Below, in pieces: positions 9,277 through 17,082 of a stretch of 64,000 bases of DNA. The notes under the pieces were generated by a model. The model worked only from the letters and a program-made list of their open reading frames with translations. It was not told the origin of the DNA and made no database searches. Positions within the stretch are counted from its first letter, which is position 1. Each line of letters starts with the position of its first letter. The DNA is from Acidimicrobiaceae bacterium (GTDB taxonomy: Bacteria; Actinomycetota; Acidimicrobiia; Acidimicrobiales; Ilumatobacteraceae), in contig JACJWG010000020.1 of assembly GCA_020637235.1 (NCBI GenBank), positions 1 to 64,000 of the forward strand. The letters are read 5' to 3'. A program made the position numbers and the translations under genes.

Positions 9277-9980
9277 TCTCGATCGCCGAGCTCTCGGTCG
9301 ACTTCGGTGGCGTGCGCCCGATCGACGGCCTCACGGTCGACCTCGACGCGATGGTGCACGGCGTCATCGGCCCGAACGGCGCCGGCAAGACCACGCTGCT
9401 CAACGTCGTGAGCGGGTTCACCCCACCGTCGGGCGGCTCGATCGTGATCGACTCGATCGACGTGTTCGAGCTGTCGGCCGATCAACGTGCGCGCTGGGGG
9501 ATGCGCCGCACCTTCCAGACCGAGCAGCTGGTGGATCGGCTGAGCGTGTTCGACAACGTGCTCGTGATGGCCGAGACGTCGCTGCCGCGCCCGGCCCGCC
9601 ACGACGCGTCGATGGCCGCGATCGAGTTCGTCGGCCTGCCGTCGGCGTCCGTTGCCGCCGGCTCGCTCAACAGCCTCGAACGACGTCTGGCAGAACTCGC
9701 TCGGGCACTGGTCGGCGGACCGAAGGTGGTGTTGATGGACGAACCGGCGAGCGGACTCGTCGGCCACGAGACCGAACAGTTCGGCGCGCTCGTCCAGCGG
9801 ATCCCGGTCGAGCTCGGCGCACAGGTGGTACTCGTCGAGCACGACCTCGATCTGGTGTCGACGGTGTGCGAGCGCGTCGCCGTGCTCGACTTCGGCCGCC
9901 TGCTCGCGCAGGGACCGACGGCCACGGTGCTGGCCGAACCCGCCGTGCGCGCGGCCTGGCTCGGCGAGGCACTGACGTGA
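9273..9980 (+). CDS. LIV-type ABC transporter ATPase (LivG-like) with degenerate signature motif
   Basis: 235 aa from GTG at 9273 (GTGA overlap with the LivM-like stop). Walker A is canonical (GPNGAGKT, about residues 33-40), a Q-loop follows (RTFQTEQL), Walker B is VVLMDEP and the switch His is in VLVEHD. The signature that should read LSxGQ is instead 'LNSLERRLAELARAL', so the Gly-Gln signature is lost. The protein is also slightly short for LivG (usually about 250 aa). Its partner, the LivF-like protein, has the complementary defects. It overlaps the next gene in GTGA at 9977. Confidence 0.88.
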   Translation: MISIAELSVDFGGVRPIDGLTVDLDAMVHGVIGPNGAGKTTLLNVVSGFTPPSGGSIVIDSIDVFELSADQRARWGMRRTFQTEQLVDRLSVFDNVLVMAETSLPRPARHDASMAAIEFVGLPSASVAAGSLNSLERRLAELARALVGGPKVVLMDEPASGLVGHETEQFGALVQRIPVELGAQVVLVEHDLDLVSTVCERVAVLDFGRLLAQGPTATVLAEPAVRAAWLGEALT

Positions 9981-10780
9981 CGAGCACCGCTGTCGGCACG
10001 AACGACGCCACGGCCCACACCGGGCTGAGCGTGCGGGGCCTCGACGTCGACCGCGGCGGTCGGCGAGTGGTCCGAGGCGTCGACCTCGACGTCGCGCCCG
10101 GCGAGATCGTCGCGCTCCTCGGGCCGAACGGTGCCGGACGGTCGAGCACGATCGAGACACTCGCCGGGCTGCTCCCGGCGTCGGGCGGCACGTACACCTG
10201 TGACGGCGCCGCGCTGCTCGGATTGCGGCCGGAAGCCATCCGGCGGGCCGGGGTGGCCACGGTGCTGAGCAACCACCGGGTGCTCGGCGGGCTCAGCGTG
10301 CGCGACAACCTGCTCGCCGCCGCCGGCGCCACGGGGCGCGAACGCGACGACCGGGTGCTCGACGCGATCCGCACGTTCCCCGAGCTCGACGCCCACCTCG
10401 CCCGCACGGCCAAGACGTTGTCGGGTGGCCAGCAGCAGATGCTGGCGCTCGGCCAGGCGCTCGTGTGCCGCCCGCGGTACCTGGTGATCGACGAGATGTC
10501 TCACGGGTTGGCGCCGGCGATCGTGGCGCGCCTGCTGGAGGTGCTGCGCCAGGTGTCCGCCACCGGCGTCGGGATCCTGCTCGTCGAGCAGTTCGCGAAC
10601 GTCGCACTGCGTCTCGCCGACCGAGCGGTGGTGATGTCGCGGGGGCACGTCGTCCATCACGGCCCGTCGTCGAGGTATCTCGACGACCCCGACCTCTTGC
10701 ACCGCCTCTACCTCGGACTCGACGCCGAGCCCGGTGGCGCCGGCGAGCCCGACGAGCCCGCCGGCGATCAGAAGTCGTAG
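9977..10780 (+). CDS. LIV-type ABC transporter ATPase (LivF-like) with Walker A Lys-to-Arg change
   Basis: 267 aa from GTG at 9977. An N-terminal tail of about 20 residues precedes the ATPase fold. Walker A reads GPNGAGRS, with Arg in place of the catalytic Lys, and the region where LivF normally has its Q-loop Glu reads VLSNHR. The signature LSGGQQQ and Walker B (YLVIDEM) are intact. In a LivG/LivF dimer this gives one canonical and one degenerate ATP site. Its last 13 bp overlap the convergent GNAT gene. It ends in a Gly/Glu/Pro-rich tail. Confidence 0.88.
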   Translation: MTSTAVGTNDATAHTGLSVRGLDVDRGGRRVVRGVDLDVAPGEIVALLGPNGAGRSSTIETLAGLLPASGGTYTCDGAALLGLRPEAIRRAGVATVLSNHRVLGGLSVRDNLLAAAGATGRERDDRVLDAIRTFPELDAHLARTAKTLSGGQQQMLALGQALVCRPRYLVIDEMSHGLAPAIVARLLEVLRQVSATGVGILLVEQFANVALRLADRAVVMSRGHVVHHGPSSRYLDDPDLLHRLYLGLDAEPGGAGEPDEPAGDQKS

Positions 10781-11196
10781 CGATACACGTTGGTCTCGCG
10801 AGCACTGAAGCCGATGCGCTGATACAGCCGGTTGGCGGCCTCTCGCGACGGCCGGCTGGTGAGGCTCACGCCCTTCACCCCACGGCGACGCGCCTCGTCG
10901 AGCGCGGCGCGGTTGAGCGACTCGCCGATGCCGTGACCCCGGGCAGCCTCGTCGACGACGACGTCCTCGATCCAGGCCTTCACCCCCGTGGGAATGCGGT
11001 ACAGCACGAGCGTCAGGCTGCCGACCACGACACCGTCGAGACGGGCGACGAACAGCACCGCATCCGCATCGGCGACGATCTCGGCCAGCTCCGCGAGCGT
11101 CGGGGGCGGCGACGACGAGAGCTGCGGGAGGATGCGCGCGATCCCGTCGCGCAGCTCCTCGGTGGCCTCGGTGGCGATCTCGATCACGACACTCAC
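10768..11196 (-). CDS. GNAT family N-acetyltransferase
   Basis: 142 aa from GTG at 11196 (VSVVIEIATEA); upstream in-frame residues to 11268 look non-coding. It has the GNAT core: 'LDGVVVGSLTLVLY' strands, then 'WIEDVVVDEAARGHGIGE', the acetyl-CoA pyrophosphate-binding loop (R/Q-x-x-G-x-G/A, here RGHGIG), and the C-terminal 'ANRLYQRIGFSARE' helix-strand. The substrate is unknown. It is convergent with the ABC importer operon, overlapping the ATPase gene by 13 bp. Confidence 0.85.
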   Translation of the reverse strand: MSVVIEIATEATEELRDGIARILPQLSSSPPPTLAELAEIVADADAVLFVARLDGVVVGSLTLVLYRIPTGVKAWIEDVVVDEAARGHGIGESLNRAALDEARRRGVKGVSLTSRPSREAANRLYQRIGFSARETNVYRYDF

Positions 11197-11282
11197 GATC
11201 GGCGACGTTACCGGCACACGTCCGCAGGCCATGGGACGCTCCGGTGAGGGCCGTCGATCGGCGGCCACCTACCGTCGTCGTG

Positions 11283-12185
11283 ATGGACCAGCAGACCCTC
11301 TCCGATCTGGCCCGGATGCTCGGCTCGGTGCTCGAGCCCGTCACCGGTCAGGTGTACTTCTCCCCCGAGTGCCACGCCAACTACGCAGCCCTGGGTTTCT
11401 CGCCGAGCACGAACCAGGCGAACGGCGTGGCACTCCCCGACGGCCCCGCGTACTTCACGAGCCGCGGGTCGGTGATGGGTCAGGTGCCGGGCGAGCTCGT
11501 CGCCGCCGCGTTCGCCGTGTTCAACCCCGAGGCGGTGGTCCCGTCGGTCACCTTCGGCTGGACGATCACCGACGCGGCCACGATCTGTGCGGCCCGCGAC
11601 GACGGCGCCATCGCGCAGCTGGTGCGCATCCTCGGCGAGTCGCCCGACGGTGTCGACCGGGCGAACGAGGTGCTGGCTCGCGCGGTCGCCACGTTGCGTC
11701 CCGAGGGCCGCCCGCTCTTCGCCGGCCTGTTGTCGCAGGAGATGCCCGACTCGCCGATCGGTGCGCTGTGGCGGCGCGGCGACATGCTGCGCGAGTACCG
11801 CGGCGACTCGCACACGGCCGCGTGGATCTCGGCCGGCTTCGACGCCACCGAGATCGGGTTGTTGAGCGAGCTCTACTGGGGACTGCCGATGCGGAGCTAC
11901 AGCCGCACCCGCGCGTGGACCGAGACGCAGTTCGACGCAGCGCACGAGCGTCTGCGGTCGCGTGGCCTCGTCGACGACGTCGGCTTCACCGACGCCGGCC
12001 GGGCAGCTCGCGAGGCCGTCGAGGTGGCCACGGATGTGCAGATGCGCGCGGCGATCGAGGCGATCGCCGACGACGCCCACGAGCTGTTCGCGATCCTCGG
12101 CCCCTGGGGTGCCCGGGTGCGCGACCAGCACGGCTATCCGGCCTCGGGCCCGCACGACCTGGCCGACGCGGCACAGCGCCGCTGA
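11283..12185 (+). CDS. SCO6745 family protein (helical, possibly DNA-binding)
   Basis: 300 aa from ATG at 11283. The layout follows the actinobacterial SCO6745 family: an N-terminal 'EPVTGQVYFSPEC' segment, a middle 'GRPLFAGLLSQEMP', the well conserved 'GDMLREYRGDSHTAAWISAG' region, and a C-terminal winged-helix-like part ('HERLRSRGLVDDVGFTDAGR') that resembles MarR wings. The biochemical role of the family is not established. The gene ends 18 bp before the UGA-containing redoxin gene and is probably co-transcribed with it. Confidence 0.75.
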   Translation: MDQQTLSDLARMLGSVLEPVTGQVYFSPECHANYAALGFSPSTNQANGVALPDGPAYFTSRGSVMGQVPGELVAAAFAVFNPEAVVPSVTFGWTITDAATICAARDDGAIAQLVRILGESPDGVDRANEVLARAVATLRPEGRPLFAGLLSQEMPDSPIGALWRRGDMLREYRGDSHTAAWISAGFDATEIGLLSELYWGLPMRSYSRTRAWTETQFDAAHERLRSRGLVDDVGFTDAGRAAREAVEVATDVQMRAAIEAIADDAHELFAILGPWGARVRDQHGYPASGPHDLADAAQRR

Positions 12186-12203
12186 CCGGGGTACGGTCCG
12201 GCG

Positions 12204-13289
12204 ATGATCCTCACCGAGCTCGACCGCGTCGACCCTGCGGCCTTCGCCGACCGCACCGGCTGGGACGCGAAGCCGCAGGGACTCTGTCGGGGCGAGGTCT
12301 GCGTGCCGGCACCGGGTGCCCTGCGCGACGACGGCATGCTCGACGTGTCGGTGGCGTCCGCACGGCTCGGCATGCCGATCGTCCACGACGACACCCACGG
12401 CATCTGGGCCGTCGGCCCGGCCACGGCCGGTGGGCGGGCGCTCGACACCGCGGTGGCGGCCGATCCCGAGCTGGTCACGCGCGACGGCGCACCGTTCCGG
12501 CTGAGCAGCCTGCGTGGCCGCAAGGTGCTGCTGGTCGCCTGGGCCAGCTATTGAGGCTGCCGCACCAGCCTGCCCGGGTGGCAGGCGCTCCACGCCGAAC
12601 TCGAACCGCTCGGCCTCACCGTCGTCACCGTCGCGCTCGACGTCGAACCGGCGCACACCCACGCCTGGATCGACGCGGCCTCGCCGACGCACCCCAGCCT
12701 GATCGACACGACGCACGTCACCGACGAGCTGTTCGGATTCGTGAACATCCCGATGGCCGTGTGGATCGACGAGGACGGCGTGATCGTCCGACCCGCCGAG
12801 AGCGCGTCGATCGAACGCAGCCCGCTGCGCGACATGGACATCCCCGACGGTCTGCCCGAGCGGATGGACCGCACGTTCCGTGAGGTGAAGTCGATCCCCG
12901 ACCACGCCGACGAGTACCGAGCGGCGATCACCGACTGGGTGCACCGCGGTGCGGCATCGCGATTCGCGCTCACGCCCGACGAGGTGGTGGCCCGGTCGTT
13001 GCCGCGCGGCGCCGACGAGGCTCGTGCGGCCGCCTGCTTCGAGCTCGGCGAGCACCTGCGACGTGAAGTCGACCACGACGCGGCCGTGCCGTGGTGGCGC
13101 GAAGCACATCGGCTGCACCCGGCGAACTGGACCTACAAGCGACAGGCCTGGACCCTGGTCACCACGCCCGAAGGTGCCACCGAGAACGATCTGATGCAGG
13201 GCCCGAACGACGTCTACGAGGGCAACTGGCTCGACGACGTCATCGCCTCGGGCGGCGGCGCGGCCTACACGGTGGAACCGCAGCTCTGA
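12204..13289 (+). CDS. Thioredoxin-like (TlpA/AhpC-type) protein with in-frame UGA: candidate selenoprotein
   Basis: A single reading frame runs from ATG 12204 to the TAA/TGA-bounded end at 13289, interrupted only by TGA at 12552-12554; read as selenocysteine it gives 361 aa with Sec at position 117. The context is 'KVLLVAWASY-U-GCRTSLPGWQ', exactly where TlpA/AhpC-like redoxins carry the nucleophilic Cys after strand beta-1. Downstream, the thioredoxin cis-Pro loop appears as 'FVNIPMAVWIDEDG'. Residues 1-95 are a separate module with a Cys pair ('GLCRGEVCVP'), and residues about 225-361 are helical and Trp-rich. The frame, amino-acid style and homology-like pattern continue unbroken across the TGA. 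A 7-bp hairpin follows at 12568-12586. The alternatives are a nonsense-mutated pseudogene or a base error. Confidence 0.72.
12568..12586 (+). promoter_or_regulatory. Candidate bacterial SECIS hairpin after the UGA
   Basis: A perfect 7-bp stem (gcctgcc / ggcaggc) closes a 5-nt loop, cgggt, beginning 20 nt after the UGA at 12552-12554. Bacterial SECIS elements are hairpins just downstream of the UGA with G near the start of the apical loop, and this fits in place, size and loop. GC-rich coding DNA makes chance hairpins common, so this is supportive, not proof. Confidence 0.55.
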
Positions 13290-13344
13290 CCTGCACCGCC
13301 CCCGATGCGAGCCGCCGACGGGATGCGCTGGATAACGTGAGTGC

Positions 13345-14271
13345 ATGGAGCACCTGCGGTGGCTCGCCCAACCCACGTTGCACCGGCCGACGGTGATCGC
13401 CGCGTTCACCGGCTGGAACGACGGAGGCGACGCGGCGTCCAACGCGGTGCGTCACCTCGTCGAGAGCTGGGGGGCACAGCCGCTCGCCGAGATCGACCCG
13501 GAGGAGTTCACCGACTTCGCGACCGTGCGTCCGCACGTACGCCTCGCCGACGGTGCCACCCGCTCGATCGTGTGGCCGACGGTGGCGGCGTGGAGCGCCT
13601 CCACCCCCGGCGGCGACGTGATCCTGGTGCTCGGCCCCGAGCCGGCACTGCGCTGGAGGACGTTCACCCAGCAGGTGCTCGGCCTCGCGCAGCGCTTCGG
13701 CGCGGGTCTGGTCGTCACGCTCGGCGCACTGCTCGCCGACGTACCCCACACCCGGCCGGTGCAACTCATCGGCACCGCCACCGACGGGCACCTGATCTCG
13801 CGCTTCGACCTGCAGCGCAGCAGGTACGAGGGTCCCACCGGCATCGTCGGCGTGCTGCACGACGCGTGCACGTCGGCCGGCCTCGATTCGGTGTCGCTGT
13901 GGGCCGCCGTCCCGGCGTATGCGTCGCAGGTGCCATCACCGAAGGCAGCGCTCGCCCTGGTGTCGCGAGCGTGCGGCATCATCGGCTCGCCCACCCCCGT
14001 CGGCCGGTTGTCGCACGAGGCCGCCGAGTACGAACAGCGGGTGAGCTCGCTCGTGCGCGACGACGACGATCTCGTCGGCTACGTCGCCCGCCTGGAGACC
14101 CTCGATCTCGACGACGACGACGATGACGACGTCGACGACACGATCGGGGGCGAGCTCGCCGACGACGACCTGCCGGGCGAGCGACTCGCGCCGATCGACC
14201 CTGCGTCGGTCGACAGCGACGAGCTGATGGCCGAGGTCGAGCGGTTCTTGCGCGACCAGCCCGACGACTGA
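13345..14271 (+). CDS. PAC2 family protein
   Basis: 308 aa from ATG at 13345. It matches the PAC2 (proteasome assembly chaperone-like) family of actinobacteria: 'PTVIAAFTGWNDGGDAASNA' near residue 15, 'VILVLGPEPALRW' near 90, 'VVTLGALLADVPHTRPV' near 125, and 'SLWAAVPAYASQVPSPKAA' near 185. The last 60 residues are highly acidic, with a run of Asp. Bacterial members have no firmly known role. It stands alone downstream of the candidate selenoprotein gene, 55 bp away. Confidence 0.88.
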   Translation: MEHLRWLAQPTLHRPTVIAAFTGWNDGGDAASNAVRHLVESWGAQPLAEIDPEEFTDFATVRPHVRLADGATRSIVWPTVAAWSASTPGGDVILVLGPEPALRWRTFTQQVLGLAQRFGAGLVVTLGALLADVPHTRPVQLIGTATDGHLISRFDLQRSRYEGPTGIVGVLHDACTSAGLDSVSLWAAVPAYASQVPSPKAALALVSRACGIIGSPTPVGRLSHEAAEYEQRVSSLVRDDDDLVGYVARLETLDLDDDDDDDVDDTIGGELADDDLPGERLAPIDPASVDSDELMAEVERFLRDQPDD

Positions 14272-14305
14272 CGCCGGCGCCCGACGCTCGGCGCCCGGCC
14301 GGCGA

Positions 14306-15007
14306 TCAACCCGCGTCGCCGCGCCAGATGGGTTCGCGCACCGGCTCGAAGGCCGCCTGCATCTGCAGCCCGTCGATCGCGGCGAACGCGCTCGGCCCCC
14401 ACCACGATGCGCCGGCCGTCGGGACGGGCAGCGCGTCACGCGAGAACCAGCCCACGCCCGACGTCTCGAGCGGGTGACCGGCGAGGTCGCCACCGGTGGC
14501 ACGGCAGTGGAACAGCAGCAGGTACATCCCGAAGCGCGTGAACCCCATCCGCTGGCCGTCGACGACCGACAGCAGCTGCACCGGCTCGCACTCGATGCCG
14601 GTCTCCTCGTGCACCTCCTTCACGGCGACCTCGGCCGGTGAGTACCCGACGTCGGCCCACCCGGTCGGGTACAGCCAGATGCCGCTGTCGGGCCGCTGCA
14701 CGAGCAGCACCTCACCGCGTTCGTTGCCCACGACCGCGCCGACGGCCACCTTGGGCGTCACGTACCCGGGCACCCCCTCACCCACGGACTCGAGCCACTC
14801 CTGCACGAAGTGGTCCTGCTCGCGGCGAACCTCGAGCGCGTCGTCGGCGGCCGCCTTGATGTCGGCGGCGACGTGGAGCACTTCCTGGAAGCGCTCCTGT
14901 TCGTAGAGGCTCTGCGTGAAGCCGAGACCGGTGCGGGCGATCGCCGCGAGCGTCTCGCTCCACCGCACGAGTTCACGGGTGAAGTCACCGGGGCCGACGT
15001 CGCTCAC
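14306..15007 (-). CDS. NUDIX hydrolase with N-terminal helical domain
   Basis: 233 aa from GTG at 15007 (VSDVGPGDFTREL). Residues 1-75 form the helical N-terminal domain often found in this subfamily ('TLAAIARTGLGFTQSLYEQE'). The NUDIX box lies around residues 125-150: 'GWADVGYSPAEVAVKEVHEE' followed by TGI, with Lys in place of the usual Arg, as is common in this subfamily. It hydrolyses a nucleoside diphosphate linked to another group; the substrate is not predictable, though ADP-ribose-type compounds are likely. It is divergent from the DUF427 gene at 15109. Confidence 0.85.
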   Translation of the reverse strand: MSDVGPGDFTRELVRWSETLAAIARTGLGFTQSLYEQERFQEVLHVAADIKAAADDALEVRREQDHFVQEWLESVGEGVPGYVTPKVAVGAVVGNERGEVLLVQRPDSGIWLYPTGWADVGYSPAEVAVKEVHEETGIECEPVQLLSVVDGQRMGFTRFGMYLLLFHCRATGGDLAGHPLETSGVGWFSRDALPVPTAGASWWGPSAFAAIDGLQMQAAFEPVREPIWRGDAG

Positions 15008-15108
15008 GGCCGCCGACCCTAGGGCATCCCCGTCACGACCATCGGATCCTCCCCGCGATCCGGGGTCGGCGACATCCGCGGCGGCCGTCGGTGCCGTACC
15101 GACGTCGT

Positions 15109-15606
15109 ATGCGCCCCGATCGAGTCGAGCCCGCACCCGGCCAGGAGAGCGTGTGGGACTACCCGCGCCCGCCCGCGCTGTCGCCGAGCACCGAACGCAT
15201 CCGGGTCGCGCACCACGGCCGCGTGATCGCCGACAGCGTGCGGACGATCCGGGTGCTCGAGACGAGCCAGCCCCCCGCCTACTACGTGCCTCGCGGCGAC
15301 GTCGACGTGTCGGTGCTGCGCCCGCAGCAGCGCCGCACGAGGTGCGAGTGGAAGGGTGACGCCACCTACTGGTCGCTCGACGTCGGCGACGGGCACGTCG
15401 TCGAGGGGGCCGCCTGGAGCTACGAGCGACCCGTGCCCGCCTACGCGGCCATCGCCGGACACCTCGCGTTCTACGCCCAGGTGCTCGACGAGTGCTGGGT
15501 CGACGACGAGCGGGTGGTGCCCAATCCCGGCATGTTCTACGGCGGCTGGATCACCCGTCGGGTGGTCGGCCCCTTCAAGGGCGCGGCCGGCACCCTGCAC
15601 TGGTGA
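15109..15606 (+). CDS. DUF427 domain protein
   Basis: 165 aa from ATG at 15109 (MRPDRVEPAPGQESVWDYP). The whole protein is one DUF427 domain: 'YPRPPALSPSTERIRV', 'PPAYYVPRGDVDVSVLRPQ', 'TRCEWKGDATYWSLDVGD', 'AAWSYERPVPAYAAIAGHLA' and a closing 'VGPFKGAAGTLHW'. It is a small beta-tent fold whose function is unknown. It is immediately followed by a pair of palindromic repeats. Confidence 0.88.
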   Translation: MRPDRVEPAPGQESVWDYPRPPALSPSTERIRVAHHGRVIADSVRTIRVLETSQPPAYYVPRGDVDVSVLRPQQRRTRCEWKGDATYWSLDVGDGHVVEGAAWSYERPVPAYAAIAGHLAFYAQVLDECWVDDERVVPNPGMFYGGWITRRVVGPFKGAAGTLHW

Positions 15607-15635
15607 CGCCGCCGCGCCCCGCCCCGTCGACCATC

Positions 15636-15727
15636 GTGAGCGAGATGCGCACCGGCTGCGCATCCGGCTCACGAACGAACCCGTCCCGTGAGCGAGATGC
15701 GCACCGGCTGCGCATCCGGCTCACGAA
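15636..15727. repeat. Two 40-bp palindromic (REP-like) direct repeats
   Basis: Two identical 40-bp copies lie at 15636-15675 and 15688-15727, spaced by 12 bp. Each begins gtgagcgagatgcgca and ends tgcgcatccggctcacgaa, so it folds into a hairpin (gatgcgca/tgcgcatc around ccggc, with an outer gtgagc/ggctcac pairing). They occupy the gap between DUF427 and the next lipoprotein gene. They look like REP elements and may act as a transcription end or a nucleoid/enzymatic site. The core gatgcgc is also present in the long palindromes at 28172 and 31035. Confidence 0.85.
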
Positions 15728-15778
15728 GCGACCTGGCGAAGCGGGAGGGGCGCGAGGGGTTCGTACACTGGCCGGTCG

Positions 15779-17038
15779 ATGGGACGTCCACGCAGGCTCT
15801 CGGCGATCGCGATCGGCGTCGCGCTCGTGTCGACCGCGGCGTCGTGCTCGGACGACGAGCCGACGGGGACCTCCGTCGCCGACACGGCGTCGACGACCAC
15901 GACCGCGGTGGTCGTCGACGACGGGGTGCTCACCATCGGCGTGCTGCTGCCGATCACCGGTGCCGGCAGCGAGCTCGGCACGGTGATGCGAGACGCGATC
16001 GAACTGGCCGCCGACGAGGTGCGGGCGGCCGACGACGGCCGCCCGGTCGAGCTGATCGTCGTCGACGAGACCGAGCTCGGCGGCACGCTTCCCCCGGCGC
16101 TGGAGGAGATCTTCGGCGAGGACGTCGACGCGATCGTCGGACCGGCGTCGAACCTGCTCACCGAACGCCTGTTGCCGATGACGGTGTCGGCGCGCGTGCT
16201 CACGTGCTCGCCCACGGCCAGCGCGATCTCGCTCGACGCCGTGCCCGATGGCGGGCTGTTCGTGCGCACGATCCCGTCCGACTCGATGCAGGCCCGCGCC
16301 CTCGCCCGTCAGCTCGACGCGACCGGGACCGAGATCGTGCTGGCGCACGTCGACGATCCGTTCGGCGTGCCGTTCGTCGAGCGGGTTCGCAACGAGCTCA
16401 ACCTGTTCGGCGCCACCGTCGTCGACGTGGTCCCCTTCGATCCGCGCCAGTCGGAGTACGGCGAGGTGGCCGACCGGATCGTCGGCTCGGGCGCTGCGAC
16501 GATCGGCGTGATCGGCGATCCCGAGGCCGGACCCCGGCTGATGCAGGCACTCGGCGCGGTGGTCGATCCGGGGGTGCAGACGAGCATCTGGATGAACGAC
16601 GCGATGCGCGTGCCGCAGTCCACCAGCTACCGACGGCTGCCGAGCGGCGTGCTCGCCCTGATGCAGGGCGTGTCACCGCGGTCGTCGGTGGCCGACCCGG
16701 AGGCCGCAGCCCGCCTGCCCGAAGGTGGGCGGTTCTTCGGCGCCAATGCGTACGACTGCCTCAACCTGATCGCACTCGCCGCCCACGAGGCCGATTCCAC
16801 GATCGGGACGGCCATCGCGCAACAGGTGACGGTGGTGACGAGCGGTGGCACGCCCTGCAGCACCTACCCGACCTGTCTGACGAGTCTCGATGCCGGGCGC
16901 AGCGTCGACTACGACGGCCCGGGCGGCGCGCTCGACATCGGCGTGAGCGGCGATCCGAGCGTGGGTGCGTTCGAGCTCTATCGCTTCGGGTCGTCCGGTC
17001 TCGACGAACGCTTCGGCGACGTCGTGCGCGTGCCCTGA
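15779..17038 (+). CDS. Type I periplasmic-binding lipoprotein (LivK-like)
   Basis: 419 aa from ATG at 15779. Lipoprotein signal peptide with lipobox TAASC (Cys23), a Thr-rich linker, then a Peripla_BP_6-type fold: 'LTIGVLLPITGAGSELGTVM' near residue 50, 'DAIVGPASNLLTERLLPM' near 120 and 'RFFGANAYDCLNLIALAA' near 325. No permease or ATPase gene is adjacent, so it may serve the importer at 6019-10780, another system, or a sensing role. Four Cys residues in the C-terminal part may form disulfides. Confidence 0.82.
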   Translation: MGRPRRLSAIAIGVALVSTAASCSDDEPTGTSVADTASTTTTAVVVDDGVLTIGVLLPITGAGSELGTVMRDAIELAADEVRAADDGRPVELIVVDETELGGTLPPALEEIFGEDVDAIVGPASNLLTERLLPMTVSARVLTCSPTASAISLDAVPDGGLFVRTIPSDSMQARALARQLDATGTEIVLAHVDDPFGVPFVERVRNELNLFGATVVDVVPFDPRQSEYGEVADRIVGSGAATIGVIGDPEAGPRLMQALGAVVDPGVQTSIWMNDAMRVPQSTSYRRLPSGVLALMQGVSPRSSVADPEAAARLPEGGRFFGANAYDCLNLIALAAHEADSTIGTAIAQQVTVVTSGGTPCSTYPTCLTSLDAGRSVDYDGPGGALDIGVSGDPSVGAFELYRFGSSGLDERFGDVVRVP

Positions 17039-17082
17039 CCCCACCGGGCTCGGGCCGGGACCGGGATCCGGCCGGGACCGGC

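Noticed and set aside
12204..12554. A stand-alone 116-residue protein ending at the UGA
   Set aside because: It would stop in the middle of the first beta strand/active-site loop of a thioredoxin fold, while the same frame continues the fold for 245 more codons. A pseudogene remains possible and is noted in the feature.
17041..17082. Terminator hairpin between the lipoprotein and hemQ genes
   Set aside because: The gccgggaccgg copies at 17054 and 17071 are direct, not inverted, repeats, so no good stem forms.
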